Position numbers and translations under genes: made by a program. A stretch of 64,000 bases of DNA, from NCBI RefSeq assembly GCF_019320115.1, contig NC_089593.1:8938386-9002385 (forward strand), read 5' to 3'. The notes under the pieces are model-generated. The model was not told the origin of the DNA. It saw only the letters and a program-made list of their open reading frames with translations, and did not search any database. How positions within the stretch are numbered: position 1 is the stretch's first letter; each line of letters opens with the position of its first letter. Shown here one piece after another: positions 1 through 10,539 of this stretch. Source of the DNA: Miscanthus floridulus (lineage: Eukaryota > Streptophyta > Magnoliopsida > Poales > Poaceae).

Positions 1-1222
1 CAGACGATTTAGCAAACTTAAGCCCGTATAACCCGGTAGTCCGTGAAATCGCGAAGGATTTCAAACTAACTTTCCATTCCAGCCAAGATCGTAATAAGTT
101 TAGCGGTTCACCATCACATATTACATAAAAGTTCACACAGTCTCAGGTACATCAGAGTTTCAACATATTTATTACAAAACTAGTTCAAATAAAAGTAGCG
201 GAAGTCATTTGTTCAAACCACACACACTCACGCGGAGTTTTAATATAGTGCCAGCGAATGATCATCTCCAACAAAAGCATTAGACGAGACATAAGGAATG
301 ACCATGCCCATGGTCCTAAGCATCACCCATCGCAGGATAAAGGCAGTTGATACAGTAGCCGTAATACATCTACCCATCTGCAACAAGTGGGAATAAAACC
401 CTGAGTACGAGAAGGTACTCAGCTAGACTTACTCGACATAACCGAAAATAAGTGACACCAAGGATTATGAAGGGCTTTATAGTAGGGTAGCTGACTCATT
501 TGCAAAAGAAGCATTTTTAGCATTTCAAGAACCTTTCGAAAAGCATTATTGCCAAGTTAATTATTATTAACCTATTGACTAGATTTGCACCTATACTAGA
601 GTAAACATGTGATTAAGCAGATAATGATAACCAATGATCATTAAATAACTTCCATACTGTCATATTCATTATAACTGTCCAAGTGTTCCATAACATTTAC
701 TACGATGAAGTAACTCAAGTCAAGTGCTCACTATCCAGGAGCGATGGCGATTCGAATCGATTCCTAACCAGCTGGTGATTTATTCCTTACACAAACCTCA
801 CTCACCCGCTAAAGTGAGATATTGATCACCGAGTCAACTTTCCAGGAATCTCGAGTTTGCCAGGAACCACATGTACCTGAGGGCCGACCGACTGCACTTT
901 GGTCTTATCATCCCGCCCCCGTGTCCTACCACACCTGCTCCGGCACAGTGCGTTGCGGGCAATCTACTCGGCCCGAAAAATCTCCCAGCTTCGCGGTCGG
1001 AAGGTATTTTATCCGGCCAGCTAAATGTAAGGCATGCGTTCAACATGACTCGAGGCCCAACAACGGTCGGTCCCTTAATCGACACAGACGGAAAACACTA
1101 CAGTCCAAAACTCTGCAAGTCTCCGTCCGGTCTCAACTTCATTTAACACTTAGTTATACCATGACTTCATAGTCATCCAAGCAGATCCAGGTAACCACCT
1201 ATAGCTCGTAGGTGATAGGAAA

Positions 1223-1498
1223 TCACCCGACTTCTACCGGTCTAAGCCAGCTAAGCAATGACTCGACTGCGGATACCAGGGTAACAAGGATATAGTATAA
1301 CAAAGGTAAACAAGGTATAATGCAGCAACAGTTACAAACAACTCCTGAACATAATGCATCAATTAAAGTAAAGCATTTAATGAAATAATTGCAAACCGGG
1401 AGAAAAATGCTCCGGGGCTTGCCTCTCTCAAAGGAGCTCGGGCGGTGATCGGGGCACTCTGGAAGTTCCTCAACGTCCTCCTCGTCGGCTTCTGGCAC
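1223..1498 (-). pseudogene. LTR-encoded acidic peptide, copy in the 3' LTR, interrupted
   Basis: This is the same reading frame as the 129-codon ORF at 11814-12203 in the other LTR. A TAG just upstream of the EVPEADEED segment removes the N-terminal part here (CTG in the other LTR). The segment EELPECPDHRPSSFERGKPR is retained. Similarity to the ORF in solo LTR B is described under 26305-26601. Confidence 0.5.
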
Positions 1499-2489
1499 TT
1501 CCTGCTACTGCACCTTGAGCTGCTCCTCGGGCTCCTCGGGTATGACGACTAGGTTCTCGGTTTGCGATCCTGTATGATGCAATGCGCGTAAGTGATTATG
1601 CAAACGGTGCATCGAAGGAGATGAATGCAATGGATATGTTTAAATGCAAGGTAGTCAACATCATCCAAGAAACTATACTACAAGCACATGTCATCTACTG
1701 TATTCTCTTCTACTACTAATATGTTAAGTCAACATATCTTATGAAATGCTTCAAAGATACACCAAAGCTATTATTATTAACTAACCTTGTATTAAAGAGG
1801 ATTCTTTTAATTCCTTTTAAATTAGGGCTACAACAGAAATCTATATTTCTGGTGCTTATAAAAATAAAAAAAAAATTACAGTAGCATGGTACTACTCTAA
1901 GTAGACTACCATCAGATTTTCATGATAATTGAATGAGTGGATTAGCCTACACAAAAATCACAAACTATGGCATGATTTTGTACATAAAAATACTTTGAAC
2001 TGTGAAAAGTGTCAAACAACAGAATTAATATTTTTCCTAGGTTTTTCATAGCATACAATGACTGTACAAAAATTATCACATGCATGTTTTATACAAAGTT
2101 TGCTCTCTAGCAAAAATAACAAAAATCAGCCATTAAAGGTACTTGAACTACACCTCCAAAGTTTTCCACAGCACATGCATAAAACATATTTTTCCTAGGA
2201 AGTACATGACATAAGAAGATTAACAAACTTGAAATCATATTTTTCTGCAGACTATAGATTTTTCTATATATTTTTCAAGTTATCAGCAATATCCATGATT
2301 AAATAAAATCCTACAGAAAAGTATCCCAAAAATGACATGCAATAATTTTCCCAAGTAGATCTAACGATAAGGAACTTAGAAAAATTTGTTTCAACAAATT
2401 TGGAGCAAATTTGAGTACCCAAACATTTTCCAAACCATTTCTATTTTCAAATAATAAAGAGAAATTGAAAACGAATTATTTCTACTCCT

Positions 2490-3350
2490 ACTGGGCCGGC
2501 CCGTGGAAACGAACTGGCCCACGGCCACAACCGGCCTGCGCGGCCCGAGCGAAAGGGGAGCGCGGTGGCCTGGCAGGGCTTCGGCCCATGGCCGCTCGGC
2601 CTGGCCGGCCTGGCTGGCTGGCTGAGGCAGAGGCCTCACCGGTGTGCGCACTGGCGCGGCGGCGTGGCTCGGCCATGAGGCCGGCGGCCATCTCCGGCCA
2701 TGGCAGTGAGAGCTGGCGAGCGCACGGGATGTGCGAGGAGAAGGCGAGTGCGGTAGGGTAGCTACGCGAGGCTAGAGAAGAGAAGGAAGACGACTTCCAT
2801 GGCGGCCGAGCACGGCGGCGCCATGGCCGTCGGTGGCGAGGCGCGGGGAAGCTCAACCTGTGCTCGGAAGGCGGCGCAAGCTCGAGCGCGACTTGAAGGA
2901 GGGCGAGGTGGAGTTGCGGGCGGGAGGAATCGGGGAATGGTGCGGTGGTGCGGGAGCTCGACGCCGGCGGAGCTGCGGGTGCGGCGAGTGCAGAGCTTGG
3001 GGCTCTCAGCTCTGGAGGAGAAGGAAGGCAGCGTGGGCGGGAGTGAGCGAGCGCACGGGCACCAGCAGGTGTAGGCGGGCGCGTGGGCGCGGGGTCAGGC
3101 CACGGCTGCCATGCGGCGGGCGACGCTGGCACATGGTCGCCACGCAGCGGGAGTTCTATGCCGTGGTCGGCGCGTGGGCGCGCGGCGAGCAGGGGAACGG
3201 CGCGGGGCTAGGCCGAGGCGAGCGCAGCGTGGGATGGCGTGAGCAAGCCAGCGCGCGAGGTGGGCCGACGCGCGTGGGCGGGTTCGCTGGTGCGCTGGGC
3301 TGGCTTCGGCAGGCGGGCCAGAAGCGAGGCGGCGGCCCGCGAAGGAGAAA
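2490..3350. repeat. GC-rich block inside 3' LTR of element A
   Basis: A CpG-rich block of roughly 860 bp sits in otherwise AT-rich LTR, with reading frames open on both strands. The paired block in the 5' LTR is 13080-13950. In element orientation it lies several hundred bases from the LTR start, a position compatible with promoter or leader sequence. I recognise no protein in it. The long ORFs are best explained by high GC. Confidence 0.7.
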
Positions 3351-3880
3351 ATTCTTTTTTTCCAAATAAAATTTTCAAGGAATTTTTAAATGCCATCTTT
3401 CAAATATTATTTTGAGCAAGAAAATGACCTCTTTTGAAAATGTACCAAAAATAAAAGTTGTTTAGAATTTAATTCTCTACAACTTTGCTTTTATGACCAC
3501 AGCCAAATTCTTTCTAGATTTTTAATTGTAAGACCAAAGTCCACACTTAGCTCAAAACCCTAATTTTTGGAATTTATTTTTGGAGCCAAATTTTGAATTA
3601 ATTTGAATACAAACATTGCTCCAAAAATTGAACTAAACATTTCTAGATAATTTACAATAGTAGCCAAACATGTTTTACTAACCTAGCAAGAAAAATTCAG
3701 GGCAAAACAATTCTTAACAGGTGTATGCAACATTCAGGTTTCACGCATGTTTCAGATGTTTCAAAACAATGTTTCAATTGGTATGCACATGATTAAGCAT
3801 GTATGATTTGGATGCTTGATGATGCATGATATGCGTGATTTGCAGTGCCTAAATGTAGGCATAACACCGGGGTGTTATAG

Positions 3881-3893
3881 CCCTCCCCCCTTA
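3881..3893 (-). other. Polypurine tract of element A
   Basis: The plus strand reads CCCTCCCCCCTTA, a purine run on the minus strand immediately before the 3' LTR. This is the expected plus-strand primer site for reverse transcription and fixes the element orientation as minus. Confidence 0.9.
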
Positions 3894-3976
3894 TAAAAAT
3901 CTCGTCCCGAGATTTGGGTTACGAACCATTTGTTATAAAATTCTTCATAAGCTTTTTGTAGATACTCTCCTGTTTC

Positions 3977-6900
3977 CTAAGTTGCATCTCCCTCATTATG
4001 ATTATCCCACTGTATCTTGTATGTTTTCACCACACTATTCCGAGTAGCACGTTCCTTAGTGTCTAACACCTGGACTGGTTGCTCACGATACACCAAATCT
4101 GATTTGAGTTGGATACCTCGAGGTTCTATTCTTTCCTCCAAAACACGCAAACATTTCTTGAGATGTGATACATGGAAAACTAGGAAAACGGTGCTCATTG
4201 TCTCAGGTAACTCTAACTTGTAGGCTACCGGACCTCTTTGTTCCAAGATCTTGTATGGTCCTACGAATCTCATGGCAAGCTTTCTTCGGATTCCAAACCT
4301 TTTCTTCTTCATTGGCGTGACTTTCAGATAAACATAGTCACCAACTTCAAATGCAAGGGGTCTCCTTTTGTCTGCATAGCTTTTCTGACGTGATTGGGTA
4401 GCTTTCATGTTCTGCTGAATAATATGAACTTTCTTCTCGGCTTCTTCTACAAAGTCAATGCCATAATACCTTCTATCACCAGGCTTGACCCAATTCAATG
4501 GTGTTCTACATTTTCTGCCATATAAAGCTTCGAATGGGGCCATCTTGATGCTTTCTTGATAACTATTATTATAAGAAAACTCAGCTAACGGTAACCATGA
4601 CTCCCATGATCCCTTGGAAGACAATACACAGGCTCTTAACATATCCTCCAAAACAGTATTTACTCGTTCAGTCTGACCATCTGTCTGAGGATGATAAACG
4701 GTACTGCGAATCAAACTAGTTCCTAAGCCTTTGTGTAAATGTTCCCAAAAATGAGCCGTGAACTGTGAGCCTCTATCAGACACTATGGTCTTTGGTATAC
4801 TATGCAACCTCACAATTTCTGCGATATACTTCTTGGCATATTGAGGTGGTCGATAATCTGTTTTGACAGGCAAGAAATGAGCGGTCTTGGTAAGACGATC
4901 CACAATTACCCAAATCGAATCATGTCCTTTTGGGGTAGTGGGCAAACCCGTGATAAAATCCATACTGATATCGTCCCACTTCCAACTAGGGACTGATAAG
5001 GGTTGCAACATACCGGCAGATTTCATGTGGATGGCTTTCACTCGACAACATGTGTCACATCTGACAACATATGCTGTAATTTCTTTCTTCATTTTGGTCC
5101 ACCAATAACGAGATCTTAATTCTTGATACATCTTACTACTTCCGGGATGGATAGATAGCTTAGAAAGGTGAGCTTCATCCATGAGTTTATTCCTAAGCTC
5201 TCGATCCTTGGGAACCACAAGACGATTGTCAAACCACAACACGCCCTGTTCATCCACTTTAAAGTATTGAGATGGCTTTTCTTTTATTTTCTCTTTGATG
5301 TGGAATATCCCCTTATCAGTTTTCTGGCCTTCTATTATCTTACTTTCCAAAGAGCAACTAATCTGAATACTATGTAACACAGCAGGCTGTATTAGATCAA
5401 ACCCATTTTCAAGTAATGGCTGCACATTCAAGTAATGTGACTTTCTGCTCAAAGCATCTGCCACTACATTGGCTTTACCAGGATGATATTGCACATTCAA
5501 GTTGTAATCCTTTATCAATTCCAACCATCTATGCTGTCTCATGTTTAGCTCTGGTTGGGTAAAGATATACTTAAGACTCTTGTGATCCGTGAATATATTG
5601 CACACATTACCAAGTAGATAATGTCTCCAAATTTTTAGGGCGTGCACAACTGCAGCAAGTTCAAGATCATGTGTTGGATAGTTGACCTCGTGCTTTCTCA
5701 ATTGACGTGATCCATAAGCTATGACTCTCCTTTCTTGCATAAGAACACAACCCAATCCAGTCTTTGATGCGTCGCAAAACACATCAAATGGTTTCTCGAT
5801 ATCTGGTTGTGCTAGAACAGGAGCAGTGGTCAACAGTTTCTGCAAAGTGTGGAAAGCTGCTTCACACTCCTCTGTCCACACAAACTTGTGATCCTTCTAT
5901 AGGAGGCTTGTCATTGGTTTGGCAATCTTCGAGAAATCTGGTATAAAGCGACGGTAATAACCGGCTAGTCCTAAGAAACTTCTAATCTCAGGAACTATGG
6001 TTGGTGTTTTCCAATTCATAACTTCTTGCACCTTACTTGGATCGACTAAAACTCCATTCTCTGACAGAATGTGACCAAGGAAGGGAACTTCCTTCAACCA
6101 GAATTCGCATTTGCTAAACTTAGCATACAGTTGATGATCTCTAAGTCTGGTCAAGACAGTTCTTAGATGCTCTTCATGATCTTTCTCGTTCTCAGAGTAC
6201 ACCAGAATGTCATCGATGAACACTACCACAAATTTATCCAATTCTGGCATGAAAACTGTATTCATCAAAAACATAAAGTATGCAGGAGCATTTGTCAAGC
6301 CAAAAGACATGACAAGATACTCATACAACCCGTATCTGGTGGAAAATGCAGTTTTCGGTATATCCTGTGGCCTAATCTTAATATGATGATAATCGGATCT
6401 CAAATCTATTTTTGAGAACACCTTGGCCTTAGATAATTAGTCAAACAGAACATCAATATGTGGCAAGGGATACTTATTCTTGATGGTCACAACGTTGAGT
6501 GGCCTGTAATCTACGCACATTCTCAACGTGCCCTCTTTCTTCTTTTTCACAAACAAAGTGGGACATCCCCATTCAGACTTGCTTGGCCGAATAAACCCCT
6601 TTTTTGATAGATCTTCTAATTGCTTCATCAGCTCAGCTAACTCATCTAGAGGCATCCGATAGGGCCTCCTTGAAATCGGAGCTGTTCCGGGGACTAGCTC
6701 AATTCCAAACTCAATCTCCCTATCTGGCGGAAGACCAGGTAGCTCATCCGGGAATACGTCCGGAAATTCACACACTACCGGAATCTGATGAATAGGAATG
6801 ACTGCCGTAGCACATGTAACACTTATAAGGTCTGTTCTCCGAGGCAATGGTACTTGGAAAGTACCCTCACCTAGTGGATCCTTAAGGGTAAGTACTCAAC

Positions 6901-6991
6901 CTCCAATATCTATGACTGCTCCCTAATTCTTCATCCAATTCATCCCTATAATGACATCCAAGACTAACCCAGGCATAACTATCAAGTTCAC
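3977..6991 (-). pseudogene. Ty3/gypsy pol (RT, RNase H, integrase, chromodomain-like tail), nonsense-riddled
   Basis: Continues the gag frame with no frameshift. Reverse transcriptase spans about 6847-5900, with the [20 protein letters not shown] block and active-site FIDD. RNase H begins at about 5880 (FCDAS, LELAAVVHALKIW, TDHKSLKYIF). Integrase follows, with the zinc-binding H-H-C-C region (HLSKLSIHPG, CDTCC), a D-D-E core (SMDFITGLP, IVSDRGSQF, TDGQTERVN) and a GPY-type region (FVGPYKILE). The end (PVQVLDTKERATRNSVVKTY, then IQWDNHNEGDAT) is the chromodomain-like CR tail of Del/Tekay-type chromoviruses. In-frame stops lie at 6923-6925, 6896-6898, 6437-6439, 5897-5899 and 3977-3979. The last falls at the position usually occupied by the tail Trp. 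The element is non-autonomous as it stands. Confidence 0.93.
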
Positions 6992-8395
6992 TCAGAACTT
7001 CCTGCTACCTAATTCAAGGGTTGCCCCTCGAACCATCCAGTTGGTCAAAACATCAGCCCCTGCTGAACTTATACGGTACCCATACTCTAATTCTATGCAT
7101 AGTTGTCCATATTTCTGTGCAAATGCTTGACTCATAAAAGAATGCGATGATCCAAAATCAAATAGAACAACTATAGGGTTTTCATTGACAGGAAACTTAC
7201 CAGCAGTGACAGGCTCTCCCTCGGGAATTTCATCCACTGTTGTACTATGTACTCTAGCATTATAAGTCTGCTGCTTCTTCTTGGGTGGGTACAGACAAAA
7301 CCTTGAGAAATGGCCGGGTTGATCACAGTTACAGCAGGGTCCTCTTACTATCCCAGCAGATCCCATAGCTCCCTTGGAACTGCCTTGTACCGCAGTTGCG
7401 GCTGCTTTGTTGGGCTGTACTGCCATCTTGTATGGCTTTTGAGGTCCACAGAAATTCTGACTTCTTGGCTGAGGTGGCCGAAACCTAGCGCCAGGTGCCG
7501 ATGGGCGATATGGGGGACAACCTCCCATAGGGGCTCTAGCTTGAGACGGCCCACCTTCAAAGGCTCTCTTGCGTGTCTTGGCTACGGTGCTGGTGTTGTT
7601 ATTCTTCTCCTGCTTCAGATAGTCGCTGATGAAGTCATTGAATCTGACGCGGTTGTTGGTACCAACATGCTTCATCATTTTTGGATTGAGACCCCTCTTA
7701 AAACTGGCTATTCTTTTAGCATCTGTGTCAACCATGTCGGGAGCATAGCGACATAAGTTGTTGAAGGCATGCAGGTATTGCGTCATGGTTTTGGTGCCCT
7801 GGTTCAACGCCAGAAACTCTCCCAACTTCATCTCGGTCAGCCCTGGTGGAATATAGGCTCCACGGAAGGCCTCAGCAAACTCTCTCCAAGAAATCTGAGC
7901 ATTTGGAGGGAAGGTAGTGCGATGGTGCTTCCACCACATTCCCGCCAGTCCTTGCAATTGAAGTGTAGCATACTCCATTTTTAGAACCTCCGTCATCCTC
8001 AACACACGGAATTTATCTTCCATCGTGTTGATCCATTCCTCAGCATCGAGTGGCTCTGTTGCTTCCTTGAATACTGGCGGCCTGGTGTCCATGAAATCTT
8101 TGAAGCTGCTATATTGGTTCACTCCCATGCCACCACCTTGATTGTTACCACGTTGAACGTTGTTGGTGATGGTTCGAAGAAGATCCTCCATGTTCTTCTG
8201 GGATTGTTCCGCGTTGCGCTGACTCCCGAGCAGCTGTGCGAGGAACATCTTGGGGGTAAACGGGGGAGGAGGTGGCAAATGCGGTTCATGGGGAGGTTCA
8301 TTGTTGTTGCCGTGGTTTCCACCACCACCACCAGTCCCCGCACCGTTGGCACCAGGCTCAGCGGCCTCATACGTGGTTTGGCGAGTGTTTGTCAT
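6992..8395 (-). CDS. Ty3/gypsy Gag with retropepsin region, open for 467 codons
   Basis: The start is ATG at 8395. Glycine- and proline-rich N-terminus, then the capsid-like Retrotrans_gag domain (DTRPPVFKEATEPLDAEEWI through FKRGLNPKM), a CCHC zinc knuckle (CCNCDQPGHFSRFC) and a retropepsin segment. The protease site reads LFDFGSSHSFMS. The family normally has a D-S/T-G active site, so the Phe after Asp is unusual and probably damaging. The frame ends at TGA 6992-6994, inside the protease, but homologous pol continues in the same frame. The bases just upstream of the ATG (GCTAAAATATGTAG) could serve as a 3' splice site. The protein would package element RNA in the cytoplasm. Confidence 0.92.
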   Translation of the reverse strand: MTNTRQTTYEAAEPGANGAGTGGGGGNHGNNNEPPHEPHLPPPPPFTPKMFLAQLLGSQRNAEQSQKNMEDLLRTITNNVQRGNNQGGGMGVNQYSSFKDFMDTRPPVFKEATEPLDAEEWINTMEDKFRVLRMTEVLKMEYATLQLQGLAGMWWKHHRTTFPPNAQISWREFAEAFRGAYIPPGLTEMKLGEFLALNQGTKTMTQYLHAFNNLCRYAPDMVDTDAKRIASFKRGLNPKMMKHVGTNNRVRFNDFISDYLKQEKNNNTSTVAKTRKRAFEGGPSQARAPMGGCPPYRPSAPGARFRPPQPRSQNFCGPQKPYKMAVQPNKAAATAVQGSSKGAMGSAGIVRGPCCNCDQPGHFSRFCLYPPKKKQQTYNARVHSTTVDEIPEGEPVTAGKFPVNENPIVVLFDFGSSHSFMSQAFAQKYGQLCIELEYGYRISSAGADVLTNWMVRGATLELGSRKF

Positions 8396-8761
8396 CTACA
8401 TATTTTAGCAACAAGTAACGATTGAGTGAAGCTGTAATAATTACAAGTGAAGGAAAAATTATGCCGTACTGAATTTACTGGAGAAAATAAATTCATACAA
8501 TAAAACAGAGGCACAACAATCGCACCCCAATTAAAACAACAACACTTAATCGAATTACTTCAACGGCAAACATCGCGTCCATACAATCACATTGCCAGCA
8601 TACATACACTGGACTTTTTATGCGTTCAGATATCGCATTTGAAAATCAAGTTCCAACCACATGCCAAGTCTCATACGTTCGAAGCAACATACGATAGATT
8701 ACATGCCAACAAAAGAAATGTCATCGCGATGAGACCTAGATACTAGCGCAAGGCAACTAGC
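8396..8761. other. Spacer between the H3-tail ORF and gag of element A
   Basis: This 366-bp spacer has no supported ORF. The frame shared by the flanking ORFs contains further stops (TAA soon after the TAG of the upstream ORF), so simple readthrough from the H3-tail ORF into Gag is not possible. It could hold an intron or an internal leader. Confidence 0.6.
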
Positions 8762-9751
8762 CTACTCCTCGGGGCCATCATCGGGATCGGAGATGTCACC
8801 ATCGCCCCCAGGTGAAACTGTAGGCTCGTCCTCGTTGTCGTTGTCAACGTCCATGCCAGCGGCGTCTGGTGGAGCATATGGGCCAACCCCATTGTAGAGC
8901 ACATGAAACTCCTCGTGCAGGTAGCCATTGTATTCCTCTAGCTCATCGACCCTCTGTAGCAGAAGGTTTCTTGCGTTCCAGGCTTCATTTCTTTCTTGAA
9001 CCAGCTGTCCAATCATGCGGTCTGCATTGTTGTTGGCTTGAGTCAACGTATGCACTCGCTGCATAGCTCTATCACCTCTCTCAACCGCCTGATCTCTCTG
9101 TAAGTTCATATCAGCCAACTGCTCCTGCAAGCTAGCTATAGCACGTGCCTGTCTCTTCTTCTGCCTCTTCCCTTTTAGCTTATCCTCACTACGCAAGCCA
9201 GTCAAAGTCCAGTAGGTACTCTCAAGACCTTCATATGCTCTGATGGTGTCGAACATAGCACTCATTGCCTGGTTGTCGCTAGCCTGTCCTTCAGCTAGAC
9301 CTCTGACCAATGCACTTCCTTGAGGCTGAACCCAAATGGCATCACGAGGATCATCCCTAGGAAAAGTACCAGCTAGAGCTGCTGCAAGCTCACTGGGAAA
9401 TCTACTCATAATGTCCCTGATGACATGGAAGGCTGCTCCCTCTGCACCCTCAGCTAGAGTGCGACCCTCAAACTCCAAATGCCAACCATCCCAATCTGGA
9501 GCGTCACTGAGAGCAGAAACCGTGATTTCCACCACAGCGAGTCCATTCTCCGCTAACTGGCTCTCATTCCAAGAGTACACCGGCTCTTGACCCTCTGGGT
9601 ACCCCACATCATGGAGCACTCTCCAAAGCAGAGTTGGCATGCCAAACTCGCTCAAGAAGGTGTCCATGGTGCGGTGCTCCCTCAGGGCCAACGGACGTCG
9701 AGGTGCTCTTCCGCCGGTGGACTTACGGGCGGTCTGCTTCGTGCGGGCCAT
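8762..9751 (-). CDS. Extra ORF of element A: histone H3-tail mimic, coiled coil and acidic tail (329 aa)
   Basis: Intact frame upstream of gag. I place the start at ATG 9751 because the protein then opens exactly as histone H3 does, in strong context (GCTACAGATGGCC). Upstream in-frame codons lack an ATG near the frame start. After Met, residues equal H3 1-13 (ARTKQTARKSTGG), then R for K14, APR, R for K18, P for Q19, LA, after which similarity stops; the histone fold is absent. K4, K9, S10, T3, T6 and T11 are kept. Residues about 57-120 have a beta-beta-alpha look (AVVEITVSA, WHLEFEG, AAFHVIRDIMSRF), vaguely like a dsRNA-binding fold; that is speculative. Residues 191-203 are basic (KLKGKRQKKRQAR), a possible nuclear signal. 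Residues about 203-285 form a heptad-rich coiled coil. Residues 301-329 are acidic (DVDNDNEDE to DPDDGPEE). Function unknown; I infer a chromatin-facing accessory protein. Confidence 0.88.
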   Translation of the reverse strand: MARTKQTARKSTGGRAPRRPLALREHRTMDTFLSEFGMPTLLWRVLHDVGYPEGQEPVYSWNESQLAENGLAVVEITVSALSDAPDWDGWHLEFEGRTLAEGAEGAAFHVIRDIMSRFPSELAAALAGTFPRDDPRDAIWVQPQGSALVRGLAEGQASDNQAMSAMFDTIRAYEGLESTYWTLTGLRSEDKLKGKRQKKRQARAIASLQEQLADMNLQRDQAVERGDRAMQRVHTLTQANNNADRMIGQLVQERNEAWNARNLLLQRVDELEEYNGYLHEEFHVLYNGVGPYAPPDAAGMDVDNDNEDEPTVSPGGDGDISDPDDGPEE

Positions 9752-10527
9752 CTGTAGCAAAAATTCTTTCATTACCTCGGGGAAACATATTTTAGGTGAT
9801 ACAACTTTTATCAAAAGGAGATAATCAATTTATAAGGGGAGGAATGCCTGACATGAATGAAATGCATAAGTAACATGATGTATGTACGTGTCGTACGTTC
9901 TCACAAACTTAGGAAATAAATAATTTCTAACGACGAATTCGGTGGTATACAACGATCTCTCAATACGTAGCTAATACGTTCTACACGATAGCGTTGTTAT
10001 GTACCTGCAGAAGATTCATTTCAGCCCAAATTTCCAATGAATGCATAAAAGCAGTAAAGTTTTATCTACACGCTCTACACGAATCTCTAGATACGTGTAC
10101 AACGGTAGTAACTACCCGAACCATCGTCCTACTGACGGCATCACCTCAACAGACGGATGACCCATACATGAGATACCTTTGTAAAACATGCGTAGAACAT
10201 GTAATTACTCCAGCATCATATAAGCATTCACCCTAGATCGGCGGTGTATCCGATCATGCTCTCACAACTCACACTTACCGACGCGTAGAGGCAAATGATC
10301 CATTCATTACCACTCAAACAAGTGGCACTCATACAATAGCACGCCGTATGAGCGACGAAAGAGAAATATGATGCAAGAACCCTAAGTCAGTACTTAATTA
10401 AGCCACCTAAAGTCCTTAACTGGGCATAAAGGATATGATCACTGGCACACTTTATTGTTTTAAAATCACGTTTTCCAAATGCCTTTTTGTTTTAAATACA
10501 CTTGTGAACAGTAACACGCTAAACCAT
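9752..10527. other. 5' leader region of element A between PBS and first ORF
   Basis: 776 bp without a supported ORF. The last bases before the H3-tail ATG, on the minus strand, read ATTTTTGCTACAG, a good plant 3' splice-site match. The leader may therefore be partly intronic. No donor could be fixed by eye. Confidence 0.55.
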
Positions 10528-10539
10528 GCTCTGATACCA
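10528..10539 (-). other. Primer binding site of element A (initiator tRNA-Met type)
   Basis: The minus strand reads TGGTATCAGAGC, the standard complement of the plant initiator tRNA-Met 3' end. It is two bases inside the end of the 5' LTR and confirms minus-strand orientation. Confidence 0.95.

Larger units (their letters stand above)
1..3879 (-). mobile_element. 3' LTR of gypsy element A (truncated by window edge)
   Basis: Direct repeat of 10596-14468; base 1 matches base 10596, so about 54 bp of the outer end lie outside the window. On the plus strand it ends at 3879 in GGTGTTATA, next to a polypurine tract that marks it as the 3' LTR of a minus-strand element. It contains an AT-rich part, a very GC-rich block (about 2490-3350) and the relic of a small LTR-encoded peptide. 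Differences from the other LTR are scattered substitutions and small indels, so the insertion is not very recent. The expected terminal CA is TA here in both copies. Confidence 0.95.

Noticed and set aside
2488..3369. Long ORFs on both strands of the GC-rich LTR block (also 13077-13985)
   Set aside because: Overlapping frames, low-complexity composition, presence in both LTRs, and no domain. Best explained by GC content.
8395..8762. Readthrough fusion of the H3-tail ORF with Gag (same frame modulo 3)
   Set aside because: The 366-bp spacer contains additional stops in that frame, so separate translation or splicing is needed.
9650..9751. A real histone H3 gene
   Set aside because: Similarity stops after about 21 residues. 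There is no histone fold, and the frame continues as an unrelated coiled-coil protein inside a retrotransposon.
10528..10539. tRNA gene signals (also 19325, 53199, 61666)
   Set aside because: These are primer binding sites complementary to initiator tRNA-Met, 12-13 bp only; no tRNA cloverleaf is present.
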